This document shows, one piece after another, positions 27,313 to 35,577 of a stretch of 47,342 bases of DNA. This DNA comes from Candidatus Hydrogenedentota bacterium (GTDB lineage Bacteria; Hydrogenedentota; Hydrogenedentia; Hydrogenedentales; JAGMZX01), in assembly GCA_029556545.1 (NCBI GenBank), contig JAKQEQ010000035.1, positions 1-47,342 of the forward strand, read 5' to 3'. Both the position numbers and the translations under genes were made by a program. The notes under the pieces are model-generated. The model was not told the DNA's origin. It saw only the letters and a list, made by a program, of their open reading frames with translations, and made no database searches. Positions within the stretch are counted from its first letter, which is position 1; the number at the start of each line of letters is the position of its first letter.

Positions 27313-27969
27313 GTGCTTGTACTCTTTGCCGCCGATTTGCATGGCCGGCATGAAACGTACCGCTGGTTGGGCGACCAGGTGAAGTCCCGCCGGCCGGACC
27401 TCGTCGTGCTGGCAGGCGACTTGCTCTGCAGCCGCGCAGGATACCCCACGCGGGAGGCCGCGCAACGGGCCGACGGGGATGCCGTTCTCCTGCACATTAT
27501 CGGATGGAAAACGTCGACGCTGTACCTGATGGGCAACTGGGACCGGATCGCGCTTCCCGAGCGGCCACCGGGCGTGCGGTCGCTGCATGGGCGGCGCATC
27601 GAGTGGCAAGGCTTCAACCTCGTCGGATATCAAGTAACCCCGCCGTTTACCGGCGGCCCCTTCGAGAAGCCCGAGGAGACCATCGCGGAAGAACTCGACG
27701 CTCTCGCGCCGCTGCTCGACGAGAACACGCTCCTTGTCACGCACGGGCCCGCGCGCGGCATTCTCGACGTCACCCACACCGGCGCGCACGTGGGCAGCGT
27801 GGCGTTACGCGGCCTCGTGGACCGGCGCCCGTTCCGCGTCCACGTGCACGGCCATATCCACGAATGCTTCGGCCGCGACGGGAGGCATTTCAACGTGGCC
27901 GCGGGCCGTGTTATGCGGGCGCTGCTGCTCAATGCGGCAACGCTTGAAGGTGAAGTCCTTTCGGCGTGA
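27313..27969 (+). CDS. Calcineurin-like metallophosphoesterase
   Basis: The protein has 218 residues. The GTG at 27313, eight bases after GGAGG, puts the first metal motif at the usual distance from the N-terminus. The five signature blocks are in order: D-x-H (AADLHG), GD (LAGDLL), GN-x-D (GNWD), H (VTHGPARG) and GH-x-H (HGHIH). The enzyme is a soluble dinuclear-metal phosphoesterase of the small protein-phosphatase/YfcE-like type; substrate unknown. It is divergent from the tail-anchored gene and convergent with the sigma-1-like lipoprotein. Confidence 0.85.
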   Translation: MLVLFAADLHGRHETYRWLGDQVKSRRPDLVVLAGDLLCSRAGYPTREAAQRADGDAVLLHIIGWKTSTLYLMGNWDRIALPERPPGVRSLHGRRIEWQGFNLVGYQVTPPFTGGPFEKPEETIAEELDALAPLLDENTLLVTHGPARGILDVTHTGAHVGSVALRGLVDRRPFRVHVHGHIHECFGRDGRHFNVAAGRVMRALLLNAATLEGEVLSA

Positions 27970-28121
27970 ATATGTGTCCGGTTAATGCGCCGTGCTCGTC
28001 GGTCAAGCCGGGGCGGACGGGGTCGCGGGAGGAGACTTGGGGTGAGGGAAATGACGGAAACGACGAAAGGGACGAAAAGGATACGAGGGACGCAACAGAC
28101 GCGAGAAAGGCGGTGCTGCAA

Positions 28122-28724
28122 TCAATTCCACCAACTGTGCCAGACGAGGCCCGCGTAGTCCCAGAAAACGTTCCAGGCGTTTCGGAAGTCCGCCGTCACG
28201 CTGACAGGGGCGAAGACGCCGATGGGGAGGGCCGCCGGGATGTTGCCCCGGGTGTATTCGAGCATCCACGTTCCAGGGGTCATGTTATACCCCTTGCCCT
28301 GTTTCGGTTCGAGAACGGCGCAGTCTCCCGGCAGGTAGAGGGTCGGCGCCAACTGGCCCTCTGTATACGTGCGCATTTCCCCGGCGAACATGCAATCCCA
28401 GACCGTCATGTCGGCGTACCGCCCCGAGAAGCCCTCGCTGCCGATAGGCGTGCCGAAGATGAGGATGTATTCCTTCGTGGAAGCGTAGAGAATGGCCATC
28501 TGGCCAAGCGTGCCGCCGGTTCGGTTGAAGTGCCAATGGAGGTCTTCGCGGATTTGTTTCGGGTAACGGGTTTTCAGTTCCGCGACAATATCCGCAACGG
28601 CCTGTTCGATAGGCTTGTCGATTCCCAACAGGGATGTCTCGTGAATTTCCTCCGGCGTGAATTTCAGGTTGCCGCACCCGGCAATCAGTAGTATGGCGGA
28701 TAGTCCCAACGGCCAGATTCTCAT
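28122..28724 (-). CDS. ERG2/sigma-1 receptor-like lipoprotein
   Basis: The protein has 200 residues, close to the 223 of human sigma-1 receptor. It starts with a lipoprotein signal (MRIWPLGLSAILLIAGC, Cys17 lipidated). The rest aligns along its whole length with the eukaryotic ERG2/sigma-1 family as I recall it: FTPEEI with FQREEI; FNRTGGTLGQMAILYAS with FVNAGGWMGAMCLLHAS; EYILIFGTPIGSEGFSGRY with EYVLLFGTALGSRGHSGRY; LYLPGD with VFYPGE; GTWMLEYTRGNIP with NTWMVEYGRGVIP. The ligand-pocket acids Asp126 and Glu172 of sigma-1 correspond to Asp110 and Glu156. ERG2 is a sterol C8-C7 isomerase and sigma-1 a ligand-binding relative. The bacterial role is unknown; a lipid-binding or isomerase activity in the periplasm is an inference. 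Confidence 0.82.
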   Translation of the reverse strand: MRIWPLGLSAILLIAGCGNLKFTPEEIHETSLLGIDKPIEQAVADIVAELKTRYPKQIREDLHWHFNRTGGTLGQMAILYASTKEYILIFGTPIGSEGFSGRYADMTVWDCMFAGEMRTYTEGQLAPTLYLPGDCAVLEPKQGKGYNMTPGTWMLEYTRGNIPAALPIGVFAPVSVTADFRNAWNVFWDYAGLVWHSWWN

Positions 28725-29031
28725 GATGCACCCCACTTCCGCGGCGTCGATGCCGGTTTCGTATGTTCGGGTCTTTCCGGACGGCGCACGTGTCCGTCCG
28801 TGGGCAATTCGCGACCGACAGTGTAGCGACAATACGCCGTTCTCGACGTGAGTTCAACCGCGCGAAATCACCCTTCGACTCGCTGTAACGCGGTGGCGAA
28901 CGCGCGCATACGCAGGACGGCACGCCTCGGGTTCCCAAGCGCTTGCCGCGGCGTGGCGCGAAGGTTGGCGGAAGCTCCGCGACGGCGGATACAATGGGGA
29001 ATATCGGAAGACACGGGGCGGTGATCACGCG
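28725..29031. other. 307-base divergent intergenic region
   Basis: No gene or repeat was recognised. It must hold promoters for the sigma-1-like lipoprotein (leftward) and the nucleotidyltransferase module (rightward). Rightward, TTGGCG at 28965 and TACAAT at 28990 are 19 bases apart and form a weak promoter candidate. Confidence 0.4.
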
Positions 29032-29592
29032 ATGAACGGCCTGTTCGAAGCGGCGGGCGAGGTCGGCGCGTTTCTCACGGAACGCGCATGGGAGTACTGC
29101 ATTATCGGCGGTTTGGCGGTGGCCCGTTGGGGAGAGCCGCGCGCGACCTTGGGCGCGGATATGACGCTGCTTACGGCATGGGGCAGTGAGGAGGAGTACG
29201 TCGATGTGCTGCTCGAACGTTTCGAGTCGCGCATCCCGGAGGCGCGGGCGTTTGCCCTGAGCCGGCGCGTGCTGCTGCTGCGCGCCGGGAACGGGAGCGA
29301 CGTGGACATCGCGTTGGGGGCATTGCCGTTCGAGGCCGAGATGGTGCGCCGGGCGACACCCGTCGCGTTTGCGCCGGGCTTGACGCTCCCCTGTTGCACG
29401 GCGGAAGACCTGTTCATCATGAAGACCTTCGCGGGACGCCCGCGCGACTGGCTGGACGCGGAGGGCGTGGCCGCGCGGCAGCCGCGACTCGACAGGGAGT
29501 ACATTCTCAAGCATTTGGGCGCGTTATGCGCGTTGAAGGAGGCGCCCGACCTGCTCGAACGGGCCCGGCGACTGCTGGAGGAGCGACAATGA
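29032..29592 (+). CDS. AbiEii-like/DUF6036-type nucleotidyltransferase with altered metal motif
   Basis: The protein has 186 residues. The fold signature is clear: an N-terminal helix, YCIIGGLAVARWGEPRATLGADMTLL, then DVDIALGALPFE and CTAEDLFIMKTFAGRPRDWLDAEGV. In related enzymes the segment after RxT is usually D-x-D; here it reads GAD, so the first metal-binding Asp seems lost while DVDIAL is kept. It overlaps the next small gene by four bases (ATGA), as in toxin-antitoxin pairs. It may be an antitoxin-type or inactive nucleotidyltransferase. Confidence 0.65.
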   Translation: MNGLFEAAGEVGAFLTERAWEYCIIGGLAVARWGEPRATLGADMTLLTAWGSEEEYVDVLLERFESRIPEARAFALSRRVLLLRAGNGSDVDIALGALPFEAEMVRRATPVAFAPGLTLPCCTAEDLFIMKTFAGRPRDWLDAEGVAARQPRLDREYILKHLGALCALKEAPDLLERARRLLEERQ

Positions 29593-29816
29593 AGCATCCG
29601 ACGCTGGAAGAGCAGCGTCGCCTGGTGCGCCAGTGGGATGAGACGGGGCGCGAGTTGGAGCGCATGCGCAGGCAGGCCCTGCGCGACATGCCCTACAACT
29701 GGGCCGATGTGGATGCCTTGCTTGCCGTGGGCTTGGCGTTTCCGCGCGAGCCGCGCACGACCAGCGGCCTCGTCGAGATGCAGCGCTGCTTCATGCGCGC
29801 GCGAGGCGCCCAGTGA
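29589..29816 (+). CDS. 75-residue partner of the nucleotidyltransferase
   Basis: The ATG overlaps the upstream stop (ATGA). The protein is short and helical (EEQRRLVRQWDETGRELERMRRQAL) with a C-terminal TTSGLVEMQRCFMRAR segment. No named domain was recognised. The coupling and size suggest it is the second half of a two-gene module with the nucleotidyltransferase, perhaps toxin-antitoxin-like. Confidence 0.6.
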   Translation: MKHPTLEEQRRLVRQWDETGRELERMRRQALRDMPYNWADVDALLAVGLAFPREPRTTSGLVEMQRCFMRARGAQ

Positions 29817-29955
29817 CAGCCGCTTCTGGTACGGGCGGTCTGTTGCGTCCTGCCCGTTTCCAGCGCTGGCGCAAGCGGCGCGCTACGGGCTGCAATCACG
29901 GTAAGGACAGGCTGCGGCCTGGGTGTACATCCCTGTTCTTGGAAAGGCCTTGTGC

Positions 29956-30213
29956 TTGAACAAGAAGAAAACGCTAAAGAAACTACTCGGACGATCGCGA
30001 AATATCCGATTTGCCGAGTTGATCGCGGTGGCCAACGCATTCGGGTTTCACGAGACACGCAGCCGGGTCAGTCATCACATTCTTGAGCATCCCGCCATAC
30101 CGGAGTTACTCAATCTCCAAGACTGTGGGGGGCAGGCGAAACCGTATCAAGTGAGACAATTCCTGTCGCTCGTGGAACAGTATAATCTTGACATGGAGGA
30201 GACCGACGAATGA
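29956..30213 (+). CDS. hicA: HicA-type toxin (mRNA interferase)
   Basis: The start is taken as the TTG at 29956, ten bases after GGAAAGG; a GTG at 29923 is possible. That gives 85 residues. The HicA double-stranded-RNA-binding-like fold is recognised by SRVSHHILEHPAIPELLNLQ, with the conserved catalytic His, and by AKPYQVRQFLSLVEQYNL. HicA cleaves mRNA when freed from HicB. The stop overlaps the hicB start (ATGA), the typical toxin-first order. Confidence 0.85.
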   Translation: MNKKKTLKKLLGRSRNIRFAELIAVANAFGFHETRSRVSHHILEHPAIPELLNLQDCGGQAKPYQVRQFLSLVEQYNLDMEETDE

Positions 30214-30431
30214 GCGATTATCATATCAACGTCTTTTACAGCGAAAAGGACGGCGGGTATATAGCGGACATCCCGGACCTGCGCTTCTGTTCCGCTTTCG
30301 GCGCGACGCCGGAAGAGGCCCTTCATGAAGTGCTCATCGCGAAGGAGGTCTGGATCGAGTCGGCGCGCGCCTCCGGAAAACCTGTCCCCCGGCCTCGCTA
30401 CCAGCCCGCGATCTACCGCGTGGCGTCGTAA
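30210..30431 (+). CDS. hicB: HicB-type antitoxin
   Basis: The protein has 73 residues. The partial RNase-H-like HicB fold is visible as INVFYSEKDGGYIADIPDLRFCSAFGATPEEALHEV, followed by VWIESARASGKPVPRPRY. This is the short HicB form without an added helix-turn-helix or ribbon domain, so operon autoregulation may be weak. It neutralises HicA from the gene it overlaps. Confidence 0.88.
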   Translation: MSDYHINVFYSEKDGGYIADIPDLRFCSAFGATPEEALHEVLIAKEVWIESARASGKPVPRPRYQPAIYRVAS

Positions 30432-30440
30432 GCGCGCCCC

Positions 30441-30558
30441 TGTTTGTAGTTCAGCCTTCAGGCTGTCTTGAACGCCGGGCTAGAGCTTGCACTCCGAACA
30501 GGTTTGTAGTCCAGCCTTCAGGTTGCCCTAGACACAGGCTGAAGCCTGCACTACAAAC
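30441..30558. repeat. GTAGTTCAGGC dispersed repeat, locus 2
   Basis: Two head-to-tail hairpin units share the words of the 11.4-11.55 kb locus: TTTGTAGTTCAGCCTTC then AGGCTGTCTTG at the left, and CAGGCTGAAGCCTGCACT then ACAAAC at the right. The element fills the space between the convergent hicB and rlmB stops and could act as a two-way terminator. Confidence 0.75.
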
Positions 30559-30564
30559 CCACGT

Positions 30565-31290
30565 TCATCGCCTCCGCTGTCGCAGGCACTCGGCGAGGGC
30601 GATGCCGGCGCTGACGGAGGCGTTCAGGCTCGTGATTAGGCCGCTGATCGGGATGCGCACGACATGGTCGCAGCGTTCGCGGACCAGTCGCCGCACGCCC
30701 TTGCCTTCGCCGCCGATAATCAGCAGAGTCTTACCCGTCAGGTCCACATCCCAGAGCAGTTTGTCCCCCGCCGCATCGAGCGCCGCAGCCCAGAATCCCG
30801 CCTGCTGCATCTGCTCGATGGCGCGGGCGAGGTTGGTGACGCGGACAAGTGGGACATGTTCGACGGCGCCCGCCGCAGCCTTGACCATAGCAGGCGAAAT
30901 GGGCGCGGCGCGGTCTTTCGTGAACAGGACGGCCCCCGCCCCGCACGCCGACGCCGACCGGACAATCGCGCCGAAGTTTTGCGGGTCTTCGATGCCGTCG
31001 AGCGCAACAAATAGAGATTCCGCCGTCGCCGCCGCGAGCGCTGCCTTGAGTTCGATCACGGGCAGCGGCTCCGCCTCAAGAATGGCCCCCTGATGCGCGC
31101 CGCCGCGCGCGATCCGGTCCAGTTCCTGCCGCGTGCAATACACCGTCTGAAGACCGCGCGCCGCCGCTGCCAGCGCTTCGAGTCCCTTCGCGTCGCGCAG
31201 GAGATACAGCCGGCGCCCTGGCCGTTTCCCGGCGCGCAGGCACTCGAGGGTGGGGGTGCGCCCGTACACGATTTCCGGGTTCGCGGCCAC
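30565..31290 (-). CDS. rlmB: 23S rRNA 2'-O-ribose methyltransferase (RlmB/TrmH family, SpoU)
   Basis: The protein has 241 residues from the GTG at 31290. An N-terminal substrate-binding domain (EIVYGRTPTLECLRAGK) precedes the SPOUT knot. The three SpoU motifs are ALDGIEDPQNFGAIVRSA, LIIGGEGKGVRRL, and IPISGLITSLNASVSAGIAL, the last two forming the knotted SAM site. RlmB methylates G2251 of 23S rRNA; a related 2'-O target is possible. The start shares one base with the stop of the upstream gene (TAGTG), so translation is coupled. Confidence 0.9.
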   Translation of the reverse strand: MAANPEIVYGRTPTLECLRAGKRPGRRLYLLRDAKGLEALAAAARGLQTVYCTRQELDRIARGGAHQGAILEAEPLPVIELKAALAAATAESLFVALDGIEDPQNFGAIVRSASACGAGAVLFTKDRAAPISPAMVKAAAGAVEHVPLVRVTNLARAIEQMQQAGFWAAALDAAGDKLLWDVDLTGKTLLIIGGEGKGVRRLVRERCDHVVRIPISGLITSLNASVSAGIALAECLRQRRR

Positions 31291-31730
31291 TACGGAAGCT
31301 CGTGCAGTTCCTTGAGCTTCGTGGCGCGCAGGCTCAGGTTGTCCATTTCCGGCACGCGGCTGTCGTAGGTCCATGCCTGCCCGGCCAGGAGTTCCTGGAG
31401 GATGTTAAACGCCTGCTGGTAGTTGCCGAGCTTTTCCTGGCATTTGACCATCCTGTATTTGTTGTGCCAGTAGTTCGCGCCGGACGCGCCGTAGCGGGCA
31501 AAACAGGTGTTGAGCACCTCCGCGGCGCGTTCGTAACGCCACAACGTCATCAGGTAGCCGCCGATCGTCGAGAGCCGCGCTTCGTCTTTCACGTCCTGGG
31601 CGGCGTCCTGGCCCGGCGCGTTCTTCGTCGCCTGCCCCACCATCCAGTTCACGCCGCCGCTCGACGCGAGCCAGCCGATAGCCACGACAATGACGATGAT
31701 AAGCGGCCACTTCAGTCCACTGAGGTCCAT
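31290..31730 (-). CDS. Membrane-anchored TPR-like protein
   Basis: The protein has 146 residues with one N-terminal membrane span (WPLIIVIVVAIGWLASSGG) and two to three TPR-like helix pairs outside (LMTLWRYERAAEVLNTCFARYG and YRMVKCQEKLGNYQQAFNILQELL). The ATG follows AGGAG. It lies ten bases after the zinc-finger gene and one base into rlmB, so the three are an operon. Family not named. Confidence 0.65.
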   Translation of the reverse strand: MDLSGLKWPLIIVIVVAIGWLASSGGVNWMVGQATKNAPGQDAAQDVKDEARLSTIGGYLMTLWRYERAAEVLNTCFARYGASGANYWHNKYRMVKCQEKLGNYQQAFNILQELLAGQAWTYDSRVPEMDNLSLRATKLKELHELP

Positions 31731-31740
31731 TGGGTGTCTC

Positions 31741-32088
31741 CTATCCTTTGCCTATCAAGACAAGCGCTTTCTGCGCAATGTCCTTCAATACGGGCACCTC
31801 GAACATGTAGCCGACCACCAGGACCGCCCCGGCCACGGCGGCCACGACGATCAGCGCGCCCACCACGTTACGAAGGCGCATGAACACGTTCGAGCGGCCC
31901 TTGCCCTCGAACTGCTGTGCCCGCTGCGTGAACGCCACATGCCGCTGCTGGCATGCCGCCGAGCAGAACCGGCCCGTCGGCCCGATCACAACGCACGTGT
32001 TACATACGGGCGTACCGCATTGTTTGCACCGCACCGTCGCCTCGACACCGGGATGATTGATACAGCCGGACCTTGTTGCGTCAACCAT
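31741..32088 (-). CDS. B-box-like zinc-finger membrane protein
   Basis: The protein has 115 residues from the ATG at 32088, 11 bases after GGAGG. The first 50 residues hold a cross-brace zinc finger with C9, H12, C21, C24, C29, C32, C42, C46 and H50, in the style of a B-box (CxxH...CxxC...CxxC). A basic stretch and one membrane span (VVGALIVVAAVAGAVLVVGYM) follow. Such short zinc-finger/membrane proteins are of unknown function. It is first in the operon ending with rlmB. Confidence 0.65.
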   Translation of the reverse strand: MVDATRSGCINHPGVEATVRCKQCGTPVCNTCVVIGPTGRFCSAACQQRHVAFTQRAQQFEGKGRSNVFMRLRNVVGALIVVAAVAGAVLVVGYMFEVPVLKDIAQKALVLIGKG

Positions 32089-32235
32089 AACGATCTGCCT
32101 CCTCTTGCCTCGTCCCGCATCGTATGTACACCCGCCCCCTCCCCTATTATTAGCACATTTTGCCGAAAACTTCACCTGTTTTTCGCCGCAACCGATTCGC
32201 AATCGGCGAAACCGCTTCTGGTAAGATAGCGTCTC

Positions 32236-32964
32236 ATGAGCGTGGTGGATGACGAAATCCTGATCCAGGTCGAGGATCTGCGGAAGATCTACGAGATGGG
32301 CGACACGGAGGTGCGCGCCCTGGATGGGGTGTCGTTCGACATTCCCCGGGGCGCCTTTATTGCCGTGATGGGCCCCTCGGGCTCGGGCAAGACGACGTTG
32401 CTGGACATACTGGGCTGCCTGTCTCATCCGACCTCGGGCGAGTACTGGCTTGCGGGGCGGCGCGTGGGCGGGCTGCGCGACGGGCAATTGGCGGAACTGC
32501 GCAACCACGAGATCGGGTTCGTATTCCAGAACTTCAACCTTCTACCGCGCGACACGGCCCTCGGCAACGTGGAACTGCCGCTCCTGTACGATGCCGTGCC
32601 GCGCCGGGAGCGCGTAGCGCGGGCGAAGGCCGCGCTCGAGGCCGTCGGGCTCGGCGATCGGGCGCACCACCGGCCGAATGAACTCTCGGGCGGACAACGC
32701 CAGCGCGTGGCCATCGCACGCGCGCTGGTGAATGATCCTTCGATTCTCTTCGCGGACGAGCCGACGGGCAACCTCGATACGGCCAGCGGCGAAAGCATTC
32801 TGCGCCTGATTACTGAGTTGCACGCCCGCGGCAATACGATTGTGTTGGTGACCCATGAGCGGGAAGTGGCGGAACATGCCGAGCGGATCATGAGCTTTCG
32901 CGACGGCAAACTGGTGAACGACGAATGGCGGAAAAAAGACGGAAAAGTCTGGCGGTCACAGTAA
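32236..32964 (+). CDS. MacB/LolD-type ABC transporter ATPase
   Basis: The protein has 242 residues. Walker A is GPSGSGKTTLL, the Q-loop VFQNFNLLPRDT, the signature LSGGQRQRVAIARAL, Walker B ILFADEPTGNLD, and the switch His is in LVTHE. This belongs to the MacB/LolD/FtsE ATPase type that works with long-periplasmic-domain permeases and does not drive classical transport. The stop lies 40 bases inside the next gene, so the two are tightly coupled. A possible -10 (TAAGAT) ends about nine bases before the ATG, which would give an almost leaderless transcript. Confidence 0.92.
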   Translation: MSVVDDEILIQVEDLRKIYEMGDTEVRALDGVSFDIPRGAFIAVMGPSGSGKTTLLDILGCLSHPTSGEYWLAGRRVGGLRDGQLAELRNHEIGFVFQNFNLLPRDTALGNVELPLLYDAVPRRERVARAKAALEAVGLGDRAHHRPNELSGGQRQRVAIARALVNDPSILFADEPTGNLDTASGESILRLITELHARGNTIVLVTHEREVAEHAERIMSFRDGKLVNDEWRKKDGKVWRSQ

Positions 32965-34175
32965 TCTTTTGGCTGGTAGTCGCGGGCGCGCTGGCGGGCG
33001 GCCTGATCTACTACTTCACCCGCGAGCCCGTGGTCGAGGTGACCGCCGTGCGCGTCACGCGCGGCGCCATCGAGCAGACCATCTCGGCCATCTCGTCCGG
33101 CGTCGTGACGCCGGGTATGCAATCGCGCGTGTCCGCCGCCGCCTTGGGCGTGGTGGCGGCGGTGCACGTCGAGGAAGGCGATCGAGTCGAGGCGGGTGCC
33201 CTGCTGGTGGAACTCGAACACGCCGAACTGGACGCGCAGGTGGCGCTGGCAGAGGCCAACCTCGAAGTGGGCCGATCGCGCCTCGAACAGGTCCGTATCG
33301 CGGCGAGGATAAACGATGAAATTTCCTCGGCGCAGTTGGCCCAGGCGCGCGCGCAGCTCGAGGCCGCCAAGGCCGACTTCGATCGGATCAAGTCGCTGGC
33401 GGACCGCAAGGCCGTGTCGCAAAGCGACTTCGACAAGATCGCGCTCGCGTACCGCGTGTCGCAAGAGACCGTGGCCGCGGCGGAGGCGGGCCGGAAGGAG
33501 GTGTTGGTGCGCCAGGAGGAAATCCGAGCGGCGGAGACGGGCATCCGCCAGCTAGAGGCCGCGGTACGGGCTGCACAGGTCATGCGCGAAAAGGCGTTCG
33601 TGCGCGCGCCGTTCGCCGGGGTTGTGGCGAAGAAGCTGCTGCACGTGGGCGAGGCCGTCGCGATGGGCCTGCCGGTCGTGATGCTGGTGCAGGAACAGGA
33701 CCGCTACATCACCGCGCCCTTCGATGAGGCGAACTACGGCGCGATGTTCGTCGGGCAGAAAGCGCGCATCACGCTGGACGCCTACCCGGACCGGGAATTC
33801 GAGGGCGAATTGAGCTATATCGCGCCGGTGGTGACCATGGTGCAAGACCTCACCCGGACCCTCGACGTAAAGGTGCGCATCCTTACGGAGCCCGAGAAGT
33901 TCGTTCCCGGCATGTCCGCGGACGTCACGCTGATTGCCGACGAAAAGGACGATGCCGTGTTTGCGCCGAGCGAGTCGCTCATTCGCGACGAGTTCGCTTA
34001 CGTCATCGAGAACGGACGGGCGGTACGGCGCGACGTGACGGTGGGCATCGGCAACTGGGAACGGCGCGAGATTCTCGAGGGGCTGCGGGAGGGCGAGCAT
34101 CTGATTACTTCGGTGAACTTGAAGGCGCTGCGGGACGGCGCGCCGGTAAACATTGTAGACGAGCTCGATTTCTGA
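32925..34175 (+). CDS. MacA/HlyD-type periplasmic adaptor
   Basis: The protein has 416 residues. A single N-terminal membrane anchor (AVTVIFWLVVAGALAGGLIYY) is followed by a beta-barrel/lipoyl half-motif (SRVSAAALGVVAAVHVEEGDRVEAGALLVEL), a helical hairpin (about 95-210), the second lipoyl half (VRAPFAGVVAKKLLHVGEAV) and beta-barrel and membrane-proximal domains. In MacAB-type systems this protein links the inner-membrane ATPase/permease to an outer-membrane channel; none is encoded here. It overlaps the ATPase gene by 40 bases and the permease gene by one base. Confidence 0.9.
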   Translation: MAEKRRKSLAVTVIFWLVVAGALAGGLIYYFTREPVVEVTAVRVTRGAIEQTISAISSGVVTPGMQSRVSAAALGVVAAVHVEEGDRVEAGALLVELEHAELDAQVALAEANLEVGRSRLEQVRIAARINDEISSAQLAQARAQLEAAKADFDRIKSLADRKAVSQSDFDKIALAYRVSQETVAAAEAGRKEVLVRQEEIRAAETGIRQLEAAVRAAQVMREKAFVRAPFAGVVAKKLLHVGEAVAMGLPVVMLVQEQDRYITAPFDEANYGAMFVGQKARITLDAYPDREFEGELSYIAPVVTMVQDLTRTLDVKVRILTEPEKFVPGMSADVTLIADEKDDAVFAPSESLIRDEFAYVIENGRAVRRDVTVGIGNWERREILEGLREGEHLITSVNLKALRDGAPVNIVDELDF

Positions 34176-35386
34176 TGGGCGCGTTGGATTCCATCTTTAC
34201 CGCCTTGCGCGCCATTGCCCAGAACAAGGTGCGTGCTATGCTGACCACGCTGGGCGTGATCATCGGCGTCCTGTCCGTGATCATGCTGATCGCGCTGGGC
34301 GAATCGGCGCAGGCTTACGTCGAGGGCGAATTCGCGGTCATGGGCAGCAACGTGCTCATCGTTACGCCGGGCCGCCAGGAAACCGCCGGCATGTTCCCGA
34401 TCACCGCGGGCAGCCATCGCAAGCTCACCTACGATATCGCCAAGGCGATCAAGCGCAAGGGCGAGAGTATCAACGGCGTGGCGGCGAACATGCTGGGTCT
34501 CGCAAACGTGCGCTACCGCAACCGCCAGCGCAACGTGATGTGCATCGGGACCACGCCCGACTTCGAGCAGGTTCGCCAGCTCTACACGCAGATCGGGCGC
34601 TTTGTCAGCGAGCAGGACATCGAGCGGAACAACAAGGTCTGCGTCATCGGCACGACCGTGCAGCGAGAACTCTTCGGCAGCCACCGGGCGCTCCACGAAC
34701 TCGTGTCCATCAACGGCACGAAGCACATGATCGTCGGCATCCTTGAGGAGCGCGGGATGGCCCTCGGTATCGACCTGGGCGACATCGTGATCATTCCGCT
34801 GCCGAGTTCGCTGCAAATGTTCCGGGGCGGTGAAGACGAGCTGTGGGAGATTATCGTGGGCGTGCGCAGCAAAGACGACATCGACCGGGCTATCGAGTCG
34901 GTGCGGAAGATCGTCACGGCGGCCCACGACAACAACGAAGACTTCACCGTCACGGACCAGGACGGCATGCTGGCCACCTTCTCGCGGATATTCGACATGC
35001 TCCGGCTGATGCTGGTCGGGATTGCCTCGATTTCCCTGCTGGTCGGCGGGATTGGCATCATGAACATTATGCTCGTGTCCGTGCGCGAGCGCACGCGCGA
35101 GGTGGGCATCCGAAAGGCCGTCGGCGCGCGCCGCATCGACGTGGCGGCGCAGTTTCTCATCGAAGCCGTGACGTTGAGCGTGCTCGGCGGCCTCGTCGGA
35201 ATCGGACTGGGCTGGCTCGGCGCGTTCACCCTCGGCCAACTCTACCCGAGCCTGCCCATCAGCGTGTCTCCGTGGTCGGCAACACTGGCGTTCTCGTTCA
35301 GCGTGGCGGTGGGCGTGTTTTTCGGCGTCTACCCCGCCATCAAGGCGTCCGCCGTCGACCCCGTGGTTGCGCTCCGTTACGAGTAA
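34175..35386 (+). CDS. MacB-type ABC permease (FtsX domain)
   Basis: The protein has 403 residues. One membrane helix near the N-terminus (VRAMLTTLGVIIGVLSVIMLIAL) is followed by the MacB periplasmic core (about 50-265) and three C-terminal spans with the FtsX signature (NIMLVSVRERTREVGIRKAVGARRIDV). The ATPase is a separate gene, so this is the two-subunit form. The start shares one base with the adaptor's stop. The three genes make a tripartite exporter for an unknown peptide, lipid or drug. Confidence 0.92.
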   Translation: MGALDSIFTALRAIAQNKVRAMLTTLGVIIGVLSVIMLIALGESAQAYVEGEFAVMGSNVLIVTPGRQETAGMFPITAGSHRKLTYDIAKAIKRKGESINGVAANMLGLANVRYRNRQRNVMCIGTTPDFEQVRQLYTQIGRFVSEQDIERNNKVCVIGTTVQRELFGSHRALHELVSINGTKHMIVGILEERGMALGIDLGDIVIIPLPSSLQMFRGGEDELWEIIVGVRSKDDIDRAIESVRKIVTAAHDNNEDFTVTDQDGMLATFSRIFDMLRLMLVGIASISLLVGGIGIMNIMLVSVRERTREVGIRKAVGARRIDVAAQFLIEAVTLSVLGGLVGIGLGWLGAFTLGQLYPSLPISVSPWSATLAFSFSVAVGVFFGVYPAIKASAVDPVVALRYE

Positions 35387-35454
35387 GCAGTACACTCGGG
35401 CCGCGCTGGACAAATGCGGGCGAGCGCGAGGACGATCGGAGGAAAGGAAACGCC

Positions 35455-35577
35455 ATGAGGCACATGCGCAAGATCACCGTGCGTGAAGCGCAGATCATCG
35501 ACATCACTTTCCAGAACCTGCCGGGATTGCTGTTGCTGATCGGCTCGATGTGGGGCGTCCTGAAGCACTACGGATGA
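35455..35577 (+). CDS. 40-residue micro-protein A after the ABC operon
   Basis: The ATG at 35455 follows GGAGGAAAGG. The peptide begins MRHMRKITVREAQ, has a hydrophobic middle (NLPGLLLLIGSMWG) and ends LKHYG. Its first 13 residues match those of the next small gene (MQHLRHITLRRAQ) at seven positions with further conservative changes, while the DNA differs at most third codon bases, a sign of selection on protein. It starts 69 bases after the permease stop. No known family was recognised; a substrate, leader or accessory of the exporter is possible. Confidence 0.5.
   Translation: MRHMRKITVREAQIIDITFQNLPGLLLLIGSMWGVLKHYG

Noticed and set aside
28021..28110. Purine-rich tract (GACGAAAGGGACGAAAAGG) as a possible RNA gene
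   Set aside because: No stable hairpin or promoter; looks like simple sequence of the kind scattered between genes.
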